From the NCBI GenBank assembly GCA_010672785.1, contig JAAHFX010000006.1, positions 1 through 64,000 on the forward strand: a DNA stretch of 64,000 nucleotides, given 5' to 3'. Below the pieces are notes generated by a model, which had not been told where the DNA came from, did no database searches, and was given only the letters and a program-made list of their open reading frames with translations. This document shows, in pieces, positions 9,150-16,368 of this stretch. Every line of letters begins with the position of its first letter. Position 1 is the first letter of the stretch. The translations under genes and the position numbers were made by a program. This stretch comes from Sphaerospermopsis sp. SIO1G1 (GTDB lineage: Bacteria; Cyanobacteriota; Cyanobacteriia; Cyanobacteriales; Nostocaceae).

Positions 9150-9362
9150 TCGGTAGGGAGTTCGTCTAGCAGCCCTTACCCAGTAAGGATTTCAGACCGC
9201 AAATCGACACCACTCGTAAAATGATAACACATTCAGCGAAAAACCTAAACATACACGTACCTCAAACCCTTACACTGTCAGCATTCGACACCACTCAACG
9301 AAAGAATAGGGGTTCCGGCGACTCTGGAACTGGTGTCGAAAATGATGATACAAAAACCCTTG
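9150..9362. repeat. Non-coding region with repeated GACACCACTC words and hairpins
   Basis: TCGACACCACTC occurs at about 9204 and 9285, each preceded by a CCCTTAC word, and the inverted form TGGTGTCGA is at about 9331. It also holds CCTTACCCAGTAAGG, a perfect 6-base stem, and GGTTCCGGCGACTCTGGAAC, a 6-base stem. No reading frame fits. It could be a structured RNA in the 3' region of the cob operon, or the remnant end of a transposon with several transposase-binding sites. Confidence 0.5.
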
Positions 9363-9363
9363 A

Positions 9364-11091
9364 TTATAAATACCGCCTCGGTGTATAAACTCTCCTGTCC
9401 TGATCAAAAATTTCTATTGTTTGGGTTTGGGAAGAACCCACAATAACCAGGGTTCGCATATCAGCTTCTACTGGTTCTAAATCTTGTAAATTAATTACTT
9501 TGACAGCTTGTCCTGGCCTACCCATATTCCAACCTAAAACCACTGGAGTATCTGGGTTTCTGTGTTTTAAAAGAATATTTTTAGCTTCTGTTAACTGCCA
9601 AGTTCTATATTTAGAAACTGGATTATAAAATGCGATCGCAAAATCAGCTTGTGCAGCATTTTCAATCCGTTGGGCAATAATTTCCCAGGGTTTTAAAATG
9701 TCAGATAGGGAAATTACACAAAAGTCATGTCCTAATGGTGCGCCAATTGCTGCGGCGGTGGCCTGCATAGCCGAAATACCTGGTGCGACTTGAATATCAA
9801 GAGTTTGCCATTCTGGATCTTTGTATTTATCTATGACTTCAAATATTGCGGTGGCCATGGCATAAATTCCCGGATCACCGGAAGAAACAACGGCTACATA
9901 TTTACCTTGTGCTGCTAAGTCTAAGGCCATTTTTGCTCTTGCTTCTTCTTCCCTATTATCAGATTCATGAATATTTTTACCATCGGCTAAACTACCAATG
10001 AGATTAATATAAGTTTTATAACCAACTAAATCTGTGGCCTGATTGAGAATTTCTTTAACTTCCGGAGACATCCATTTTGTTGCACCAGGGCCTGTACCAA
10101 TAATAGCTAATTTACCTTGAGGTTTGCCGACGGTTTCTGGATCAATGATTTGAGGATTTATACTAACAGTAATTTGGGAGTATGGTGAACAAAAAGATAC
10201 ACTATGATCCTGTGTCCCAGAAAACACTACTGCTTCATGAAAACTAAATCCTTGGGTTGTAAATTCTGTTAGCTGACTGGCTGTAAAAAATCTAACTGGT
10301 ACTTTAAATATATGGGCAATATTAGCCAAAATCGGGTTTTTTGCTAAGTAATTAGGTGCAAAAATAACGGTAACTGAATGAGGTGATAGTTCTAAACTTG
10401 TGATTAATTCATGAACGTGACTAACTGTGACTGAGTTGGGTGATGTGATGGTGAGGGCAATATTTTGAGGATGATAGACTAGGCAGTTGGGTTGATAGTT
10501 TACTTCTTTTTCCGTAATTTTAATGATTAATTCACCATTTTCATCTATCGGTAAATTACTATCACTTAACCAAGGTGCTGTTCCTTCTAATTTAACTTTT
10601 GCTCCTGCTAACAAGTCAGCAATAAATTTTTTGCCATCATCTGGGTTTACCAAATAGTACCCAAAGGGAGGAGATAACAAAGTAGTACGAAAGCGCAAAT
10701 CTCCTGTGGTGGTAATAGCAGCTTGAATTTGCAAAGTTTCTGCAATTTGTCGTGCTAATTCATTAACTCCACTCAAACCACCTAATAATGGCACAACTGC
10801 ACTACCATCTTCAGCTACAGCTAATATTGGTGGTTCTTGTTTCTTGTCTGTAATTAATGGAGCTAGGGTTCTGATTAAAATACCGGCTGCACAAACTCCA
10901 ATAATTGGTGTTCCCGAAGCAAATAATTCTCTGACAGTGTTACCAAAATTGGTAAAACTAACATCAACCCCATTGGTGCGATCAGCTAAACCATATAATT
11001 TAGCCCGTGGTAAAACACTGAGAATCTGTTTAGCTACATTAATACTACTTTGACCAAGTACAACAATGGCAGGATTAGCCTTTTTATTCAT
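9364..11091 (-). CDS. cobJ: CbiG-CobJ fusion: cobalt-precorrin-5A hydrolase-like domain plus precorrin-3B C17-methyltransferase
   Basis: A 575-residue fusion. Residues 1-320 are CbiG-like (GVCAAGILIRTLAPL, LLGGLSGVNELARQIA), the domain that opens the ring lactone in the anaerobic pathway. Residues 330-575 are the CobJ/CbiH methylase (KLAIIGTGPGATKWMSPE, then SSGDPGIYAMA and FYNPVSKYRTWQL), which methylates C17 and contracts the ring. It is the last gene of the riboswitch-led minus-strand cob cluster, about 280 bases after cobI, with a short inverted-repeat element in that gap. The fusion is common in cyanobacteria. Whether the CbiG half works alongside CobG is an open point. Confidence 0.93.
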   Translation of the reverse strand: MNKKANPAIVVLGQSSINVAKQILSVLPRAKLYGLADRTNGVDVSFTNFGNTVRELFASGTPIIGVCAAGILIRTLAPLITDKKQEPPILAVAEDGSAVVPLLGGLSGVNELARQIAETLQIQAAITTTGDLRFRTTLLSPPFGYYLVNPDDGKKFIADLLAGAKVKLEGTAPWLSDSNLPIDENGELIIKITEKEVNYQPNCLVYHPQNIALTITSPNSVTVSHVHELITSLELSPHSVTVIFAPNYLAKNPILANIAHIFKVPVRFFTASQLTEFTTQGFSFHEAVVFSGTQDHSVSFCSPYSQITVSINPQIIDPETVGKPQGKLAIIGTGPGATKWMSPEVKEILNQATDLVGYKTYINLIGSLADGKNIHESDNREEEARAKMALDLAAQGKYVAVVSSGDPGIYAMATAIFEVIDKYKDPEWQTLDIQVAPGISAMQATAAAIGAPLGHDFCVISLSDILKPWEIIAQRIENAAQADFAIAFYNPVSKYRTWQLTEAKNILLKHRNPDTPVVLGWNMGRPGQAVKVINLQDLEPVEADMRTLVIVGSSQTQTIEIFDQDRRVYTPRRYL

Positions 11092-11151
11092 AATTAGTGG
11101 TTTAATTTAATGTAATTAATATTACAGTATAATTCAGGAGTTAGATGTAAA

Positions 11152-11267
11152 TAGGACTTACGCACAAGCTATGGAATAATCGTTCGCGTAGCGTGTCGAA
11201 GACATACCACTCCAGGCACAGAGAACACAGAGGAATGAGGGTTTGATAGATATTTTGCGTAAGTCCT
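11152..11267. repeat. MITE-like element with GGACTTACGCA ends (copy 1)
   Basis: It begins TAGGACTTACGCA and ends TGCGTAAGTCCT, a near-perfect terminal inverted repeat, and is 116 bases long with no coding capacity. Three further copies in this window (22917, 29960, 50748) share the ends. It lies inside the cob operon between cobI and cobJ. Confidence 0.75.
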
Positions 11268-11289
11268 GGTAAAGTTGGCTATATATCTA

Positions 11290-11361
11290 GATTTGAATTT
11301 AGATTTTATACCTCTTACCTGTTCCCTAGTCTCCACAGATCACTTTTTCAGCAAGCCCTAA
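11290..11361. repeat. Partial copy of the TTTGCNGNAAAAAGT element family
   Basis: It contains CTGTTCCCTAGTCTCCACAG and ends ATCACTTTTTCAGCAAGCCCTAA, matching the edge of the elements at 42768-43021 and 15763. It sits directly downstream of element copy 1 in the cobI-cobJ gap. Confidence 0.55.
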
Positions 11362-11372
11362 CTAGATTTACA

Positions 11373-12077
11373 CTAAAGTCTTTGTGTTGTAGGTATAACA
11401 ATCATAGAAAAATAAGGAACTTCCTGGGGATTAACTTCATCCAGAGGTATGATTTTTTGCTCAGTGGTGGTTGCCCTTTCAATATATTTTGCCCGTTTAT
11501 CTAATCCCAATTGCTGCAAGATATCATGGACTTTGGTAAAGTGACGGCCTAACTTCATGATCGCTGCTGCATCTGTGGATAATAATTGAGCAGTTAGTTT
11601 TTCTGTAGGTAATGTTGCCGGTAGAACTGTGAGAATATCATTGTAATAGGTGAAGGGTACACCCAAGGATACTGGGCAAGCCATTAAGGAAGAAATACCA
11701 GGAACTACTTCGGTTTTATACTGATGAGAGAGGCGAGTATAAATATACATAAAAGAACCGTAAAAAAACGGGTCTCCTTCACACAGAACTACCACATCTC
11801 TACCAGCTGCTAAATGTTCACCAATAGGTTCTACCTCTTGATCATAAACGGATTTAGCCTTCTCTGGTTCTAACGCCCTGGGAAGATGGTATGGAACTTC
11901 AATTTGATTACCAGTTAAATACGGAGATACGATTTTGCGAGCGATACTTTGTTTGTCTACCGCTGACTGATAAGCGATCACAGAGGCAGAACGTAATAAG
12001 CGTAATGCTTTTAATGTTAACAGTTCTGGGTCTCCCGGACCGACACCGATACCATACAAACAACCTTTTGAGTTCAT
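11373..12077 (-). CDS. cobI: Precorrin-2 C20-methyltransferase
   Basis: A 234-residue SAM-dependent tetrapyrrole methylase that adds the C20 methyl group to precorrin-2. It has the family N-terminus GCLYGIGVGPGDPELLTLKA, the central CEGDPFFYGSFMYIY loop near residue 105 and VVPGISSLMACP near 140. Length matches CobI/CbiL. Its ATG overlaps the cobH stop codon in an ATGA arrangement (12074-12077), so the two are translationally coupled in the cob operon. Confidence 0.94.
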   Translation of the reverse strand: MNSKGCLYGIGVGPGDPELLTLKALRLLRSASVIAYQSAVDKQSIARKIVSPYLTGNQIEVPYHLPRALEPEKAKSVYDQEVEPIGEHLAAGRDVVVLCEGDPFFYGSFMYIYTRLSHQYKTEVVPGISSLMACPVSLGVPFTYYNDILTVLPATLPTEKLTAQLLSTDAAAIMKLGRHFTKVHDILQQLGLDKRAKYIERATTTEQKIIPLDEVNPQEVPYFSMIVIPTTQRL

Positions 12078-12703
12078 ATTTCTTCCTTGGTGGCAATAGC
12101 ATTCACAGCAGCAGAGGCGATCGCACTACCACCTCTACGTCCATGTATGGTAAAAAATGGTACGCCACGGCTATCTTCAGCTAATGCAACTTTTGATTCC
12201 GCTGCACCCACGAAACCTACGGGAAAACCGAGAATGGCAGATGGTTTTGGTACTCCTTCATCTAGCATTTCTAATAATCTAAACAAGGCTGTGGGTGCAT
12301 TCCCAATGGCTACTACTGCTCCTTCTAAATGAAATCGCCACAATTCCAAGGCTGAGGCGGAACGGGTATTTAATAGGCGTTTGGCTATGTTTGGTATTTC
12401 CGGATCATTTAAAGTACAAATCACGGCGTTGTTGGTGGGTAGTCTTTTTCTGGTAACACCGTGTGCAACCATGTAACTATCACAAAGAATGGGTGCGCCC
12501 CCAGCTAAGGCATTTCTAGCAGCTTCCACTACATCGTTTGAATATTGCAAGTCTCCTACTATATCAGGCATTCCACAAGCATGGATCAAGCGAACAATTA
12601 CTTGGGATATGTCTTCGGGAATATTTTCTAAATTAGCTTCTGAGCGAATAATGGAGAAGGAGTTTCTGTATATTTCGTCACCATCTCGTATATAATCATA
12701 CAT
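12074..12703 (-). CDS. cobH: Precorrin-8X methylmutase
   Basis: A 209-residue CobH/CbiC enzyme that moves the C11 methyl to C12, giving hydrogenobyrinate or its cobalt form. Diagnostic segments are SFSIIRSEANL near residue 16, RLIHACGMPD near 45 (with the catalytic His), CDSYMVAHGVTRKRLP and the C-terminal GVPFFTIHGRRGGS. It lies 35 bases after cobG and overlaps cobI by four bases (ATGA), consistent with one transcript from the riboswitch at about 14.4 kb. Confidence 0.95.
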   Translation of the reverse strand: MYDYIRDGDEIYRNSFSIIRSEANLENIPEDISQVIVRLIHACGMPDIVGDLQYSNDVVEAARNALAGGAPILCDSYMVAHGVTRKRLPTNNAVICTLNDPEIPNIAKRLLNTRSASALELWRFHLEGAVVAIGNAPTALFRLLEMLDEGVPKPSAILGFPVGFVGAAESKVALAEDSRGVPFFTIHGRRGGSAIASAAVNAIATKEEI

Positions 12704-12738
12704 AGCTTTAATTCTGAGATAAAAAAACTTAAATTGAC

Positions 12739-14292
12739 CTAAATGGACTCGGCTGTGAACAATTGTTTGAGTTCAGGTATATCATAACGGTTGGTAAATT
12801 GCCTAAATGACTCTTGAGAATTGACTCGGTTGGTTTGATATACTTTCAACATTTTTGTCAGCAGTTGGGGTATTTCTTCAAAAGGCAGGTTTTCATAAAT
12901 TTGACGGCCAAATTTTGGTAAATTGTCTTCGCCAAGATAAACCTCATACCTTTCTAATGTTTCATGTTCTGCTTCAATCTCCACACCTAGCAATGTAATA
13001 TCACCTGGATGATGTTGAGCGCAAGATTTAAGACATCCACTAAAATGAATGTTAATGTGAGAATCTAAACAAACATGAGATTCTAAATATTCTCCTAACG
13101 TTAGAGCATGACTTTTTGTATCAGTTGCAGCGGCAGCACAGCCAAGCTTCCCTGAACAAGAGACAAGTCCACTGTTGATGTTAATTGCTGAATAACTAAG
13201 TCCTAAGTTACGAATTTCTTGTTTTACTTCAGTAATATCCAATTCACAAATATCAGTGATTAACAAGTTCTGCCAGGGTGTGAGTCTGATATTACCACTA
13301 CCATACTGGTTTGCCAAATTAACTAAACCTCGAATTTGCCAACTGTACAATCTTCCTAAAGGCAATACCACCCCAATATAAACTAACCCTGGTTGTTTTT
13401 GGCGATGAACACCAAGATGATATAATTTGCGGCTTTGACTGCTGTGGGAATTGAGTAAAGTCAATTTGTGTTGTCTGTCAACTAAGCTTTTATTGTGTAA
13501 TTTTGTAAATAAATTTCCGTGGTGTTCATATAAGTAATCTTGAACTTGCTGTAAATAATTTTCCCAACCTAAATTAGTAATTACTTCCCGTAATCTTGGT
13601 TTACGATGCAGTCTAGGTTCTGTATGTTGTAGATATACTGCTGCTAAAGCCGCTAAAACCGGGATACATTCTGCTGGTTTGAGGTAAATTCCTGTACTTG
13701 GAAATTTTTTTGGGAATTGGCTACCACAAATCAATAAAGTAAAGTATACTGGATCTAGTCCCCATTCCCCTGTAGGAAAGAACTTTTGTTCTTCCCTACA
13801 CCCCTCTCCTGTCTGGGACGCTACTAATGTAATGTCGTTGAGGCAATTAGTAACAGAAAATTTTCCCCCACCGTCAAAACAAACACTAAATTTTGCAGAT
13901 AGTTCTCCTAGTTGGGAGTTTTCTGTAATGTACTGATCCCAAGCTCGAACTAAGGGACGCACATCTATTAGTTCTTGTGTATCTATACCCGCAGTTGGAC
14001 TAGCCATGATGTTACGGATATGATCTATACGCGGGTTGGTAGAACCAAGTCCTAATTCTTGTAAGCTATTCAGGACTTCAATCCCTATATCCTGTTTAAT
14101 TTCCCGGATTTGCAGGTTAGCCCGATTGGTTACGTCTACATATCCGCCCCCATAATTTTCGGCAATGTTTGCAATTAAATTTAACTGTTCAGTATTCAGA
14201 ATACCGGCGGGTATTCGCAAACGAGATAAGATCCCATCTTGGGCTGAAGTAGTATAAAATAAGCCTGGACAGGCAGTAAAGACATTTAACAA
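12739..14292 (-). CDS. cobG: Precorrin-3B synthase (CobG), siroheme/Fe-S reductase family
   Basis: A 517-residue protein of the nitrite/sulfite-reductase fold. It has two ferredoxin-like halves (RLRIPAGILNTEQL near residue 24 and VYIGVVLPLGRLY near 305) and the [4Fe-4S]/siroheme cysteines in SCSGKLGCAAAATDTKSHA and FSGCLKSCAQHHPGDITLLG. CobG normally hydroxylates C20 with O2 and forms the lactone that precedes ring contraction. The start is a TTG with AAGGAG about eight bases upstream; no ATG fits as well. First gene after the cobalamin riboswitch. The main alternative, a nitrite or sulfite reductase, is made unlikely by the operon. Confidence 0.88.
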   Translation of the reverse strand: MLNVFTACPGLFYTTSAQDGILSRLRIPAGILNTEQLNLIANIAENYGGGYVDVTNRANLQIREIKQDIGIEVLNSLQELGLGSTNPRIDHIRNIMASPTAGIDTQELIDVRPLVRAWDQYITENSQLGELSAKFSVCFDGGGKFSVTNCLNDITLVASQTGEGCREEQKFFPTGEWGLDPVYFTLLICGSQFPKKFPSTGIYLKPAECIPVLAALAAVYLQHTEPRLHRKPRLREVITNLGWENYLQQVQDYLYEHHGNLFTKLHNKSLVDRQHKLTLLNSHSSQSRKLYHLGVHRQKQPGLVYIGVVLPLGRLYSWQIRGLVNLANQYGSGNIRLTPWQNLLITDICELDITEVKQEIRNLGLSYSAININSGLVSCSGKLGCAAAATDTKSHALTLGEYLESHVCLDSHINIHFSGCLKSCAQHHPGDITLLGVEIEAEHETLERYEVYLGEDNLPKFGRQIYENLPFEEIPQLLTKMLKVYQTNRVNSQESFRQFTNRYDIPELKQLFTAESI

Positions 14293-14342
14293 AAATTCGA
14301 CTCCTTCTCCGTGCGACGCAGAGACAGAAACAAGTAGATATT

Positions 14343-14486
14343 CTTGAAGTTGGTATTCTGACTTGGTTCAATTTAGGATTTTTTGCTTGGTTGTCAACAG
14401 CCTAAAAATCTCAAACTGCTTTACAGCTGCGGCACAGTCCCGGAATCTAACCGGAGTTTCCTAACTCCAAGATTTAGGATTATATC
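14343..14486 (-). promoter_or_regulatory. Cobalamin riboswitch
   Basis: Reading the minus strand, the leader of cobG holds GGAGTTAGGAAACTCCGG, then CCGGGACTGTGCCGCAGCTGTAA (core of the AdoCbl aptamer), and after about 60 bases AAGTCAGAATACC, a good B12 box. Order and spacing match the cobalamin riboswitch family. It would lower expression of the cobG-cobH-cobI-cbiG/cobJ operon when cobalamin is plentiful. The segment between the B12 box and the TTG start (about 50 bases) would contain the expression platform. Confidence 0.92.
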
Positions 14487-14713
14487 ACAATAGCAAAAAT
14501 TAGATGCAATTGAAATTGATATTATAAGGCTATTTTACATCCAATTTGCAACCTATGTGAAGTATGTTTTCTTCACACAGAGGCATAGAGAGTCAGAGTT
14601 TCGTATTTTGGAATTTTTTATTTCATACTTCTTTGAATATATGAGTTTTAACTTGTTTGCTGGCATTGAAATACATAATATATTGCTTAATTTGGCGATG
14701 AAATTATATATTA

Positions 14714-15076
14714 TCAAGCTTGGAAACCCAAACTGTTCATTAATTCAGTTAAGGAAACCCCATGTAAATCAGCTATCTCTGTTAAATATTCAAAACGATG
14801 AGCTTGGAGTTTATCTATTTGTTCACTTAAACGTAATAACTCCTTATACTCATTTTCTGTCATTGTCTGTGCTATTTTTGCATTTGGTCGGTTGTAATAA
14901 TTATGAATATCTAGTAATTTTTCTTGCTCTTGTTTCAGTAATAAATCGGATTTTTTTTGAGTATGTAAGATGATAATTTGTGAGACAAATTCTTCCAACT
15001 CTGGCCCGTTTAACTGTTCAACAGCCATAAGTAATTCTTGTGAAGATAGTTGCAGTTCAAGTTTAACTGTTGACAT
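14714..15076 (-). CDS. Small helical protein of unknown function
   Basis: A 120-residue, mostly helical protein beginning MSTVKLELQLSSQELLMAV. It has a charged central helix (residues 35-60) and a C-terminal segment EIADLHGVSLTELMNSLGF that looks like a small conserved domain. No signal peptide or membrane helix. I have the impression that relatives in cyanobacteria often sit beside nuclease-like partners, but no such partner is next to it here. A plus-strand frame overlaps its 3' half and looks like a shadow. The composition and the conserved-looking C-terminus favour the minus-strand frame. Confidence 0.6.
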   Translation of the reverse strand: MSTVKLELQLSSQELLMAVEQLNGPELEEFVSQIIILHTQKKSDLLLKQEQEKLLDIHNYYNRPNAKIAQTMTENEYKELLRLSEQIDKLQAHRFEYLTEIADLHGVSLTELMNSLGFQA

Positions 15077-15312
15077 TGGTAACTTCTCACCAAATAGTTT
15101 TGCTTTTAATTTATTTATTTCCCTATTAAGCGTAAGTATATCTCAGCAAAATTATATACAAGTATTTTAAAAAATGATAAACCTGGAAGTATAAAGTAAA
15201 TTTAAGTTTTGTGAATAAGCTATAAATAAAGATACCCAACATTTATTATAAGTCAGGTATCTTTAAATATTCTGTGATCAAAAACATCCCAGTTCAAAGC
15301 CTGATAGCTTAA

Positions 15313-15690
15313 CTAGCCAAACCAGGAAGAAGGTTGACAACCAGGTTGAATTTCTTCATGAAGGTGATAACTAATCAATTCCGCTTTTTGTTGAATAATG
15401 CTAGAAATACCTTGATTAATCAAATTTTGCAGATATAATTTTTGTTCTAAAGGGTTGCGTGATAACTTGCAGTTAAAGGATTCTTCTTCTACAGGTTCGC
15501 TAAATATAATACCATACTCAGATAATTGACTATCAAAGCCTGGTAAACGATTGACTACGAAAGAAATTAAATCTTGACGCAAATCAGGAATAGCAAATGC
15601 TTGTTGATATGGTTGATATGGGTATGTATCTAAAACGCTTTCAATTTCGCCAATGATATATTCTTGTGTTAATTTAGCTACGGTTTTCAT
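15313..15690 (-). CDS. Conserved small cyanobacterial protein; distant ComFB-like possibility
   Basis: A 125-residue soluble protein. The segment EIESVLDTYPYQPYQQAFAI followed by DLRQDLISFVVNRLPGF (residues 15-50) weakly recalls the ComFB late-competence fold, where YALNRLPP is typical; this is only a suggestion. The middle is acidic (EPVEEESFNC), and the C-terminal helix ends SYHLHEEIQPGCQPSSWFG. It is on the same strand as the 120-residue gene, about 240 bases before it, and may or may not share its transcript. Confidence 0.6.
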   Translation of the reverse strand: MKTVAKLTQEYIIGEIESVLDTYPYQPYQQAFAIPDLRQDLISFVVNRLPGFDSQLSEYGIIFSEPVEEESFNCKLSRNPLEQKLYLQNLINQGISSIIQQKAELISYHLHEEIQPGCQPSSWFG

Positions 15691-15758
15691 TTTATTATCT
15701 CCGTATTTAAGAAAATTGATTGAGATTATGTGATGAGTAATACCATTAATTCGGAAAT

Positions 15759-15890
15759 AGGGTTTGCAGCAAAAAGTGATCTGTGGAGGCTAGGGAGTAG
15801 GGAGTAGTTTTAGATAGTTGATAAGTTTCGATTTTCACCCCAAATGCAAGGTTTTTGAGTTCTTAACCTCCCAAATCTTACATCCGGTAA
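15759..15890. repeat. TTTGCNGNAAAAAGT-family element
   Basis: It opens AGGGTTTGCAGCAAAAAGTG and ATCTGTGGAGG, passes through GGGAGTAGGGAGTAG and ATGCAAGGTTTTTGAGTTC, and fades at CAAATCTTACATC. The order of blocks is the same as in the elements at 19142 and 33857. No coding capacity. Confidence 0.65.
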
Positions 15891-15996
15891 ACTGCTGTAG
15901 TTAGTTGTAATTACTATTATTCCAATGTTTAGATAAAAATGCCAAATAACTACACAAAACTACGCATATGCCGTAGGGATCAATTTTTAAGAGTCT

Positions 15997-16132
15997 TCTT
16001 GATTCAGTTATCAGTTATCGGTTATCAGTTATCAGTTATCAGTTATCAGTTATCAGTTATCAGTTATCAGTTATCAGTTATCAGTTATCAGTTATCAGTT
16101 ATCGGTTATCAATACATCTAGCTGAATCAAGA
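15997..16132. repeat. AGTTATC heptad array bracketed by an 11-base inverted repeat
   Basis: About fifteen tandem AGTTATC units (16005-16110; the first and last carry the variant GGTTATC) are flanked on the left by TCTTGATTCAG (15997-16007) and on the right by its exact reverse complement CTGAATCAAGA (16122-16132). The 7-base period matches the short tandemly repeated repetitive sequences known in heterocystous cyanobacteria. The bracketing arms suggest the array sits inside an older hairpin or mobile element. Confidence 0.8.
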
Positions 16133-16247
16133 TACTGAAATTTATCACCATAAATATGTACGAAAAATAACCAGCTACTGAATAAATTCTGACAGAGTTT
16201 TTTAAGTCAGAATCAAGACAATGAATTAAATATTTGCTTTAAAGCTA

Positions 16248-16319
16248 TGGGTGATTAGGGATTTGAACCCTAAACCAATTGATTAAGAGTCAACTGCTCT
16301 GCCGTTGAGCTAATCACCC
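16248..16319 (-). tRNA. tRNA-Lys (anticodon CUU)
   Basis: The minus strand folds into a full cloverleaf. The acceptor stem is GGGTGAT paired with ATCACCC, the D arm contains TAGCTCAACGGCAGAGCA, and the anticodon stem GTTGA/TCAAT encloses the loop CTCTTAA (anticodon CTT). The T arm is TAGGGTTCAAATCCCTA, with discriminator A. 72 bases; no CCA is encoded. It decodes AAG. Confidence 0.95.
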
Positions 16320-16368
16320 GAACAAATCTAATTATAGGAGATTTTTCAGGTTGCGGCTAGTGGTACAG

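Noticed and set aside
11891..12695. Several plus-strand frames opposite cobI and cobH
   Set aside because: Shadows of well-identified minus-strand genes.
12739..14292. Ferredoxin-nitrite or sulfite reductase instead of CobG
   Set aside because: Its place directly after a cobalamin riboswitch and before cobH-cobI, and its length, favour CobG.
14557..14973. 138-residue plus-strand open frame
   Set aside because: It overlaps the more convincing minus-strand 120-residue gene and its translation is hydrophobic AT-rich noise without a recognisable motif or ribosome-binding site.
15939..16121. Open frame of 60 residues
   Set aside because: Mostly a translation of the AGTTATC heptads (repeating LSVISYQ), so not a gene.
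15997..16132. CRISPR-like array
   Set aside because: The unit is only seven bases, with no spacers and no cas genes in the window.
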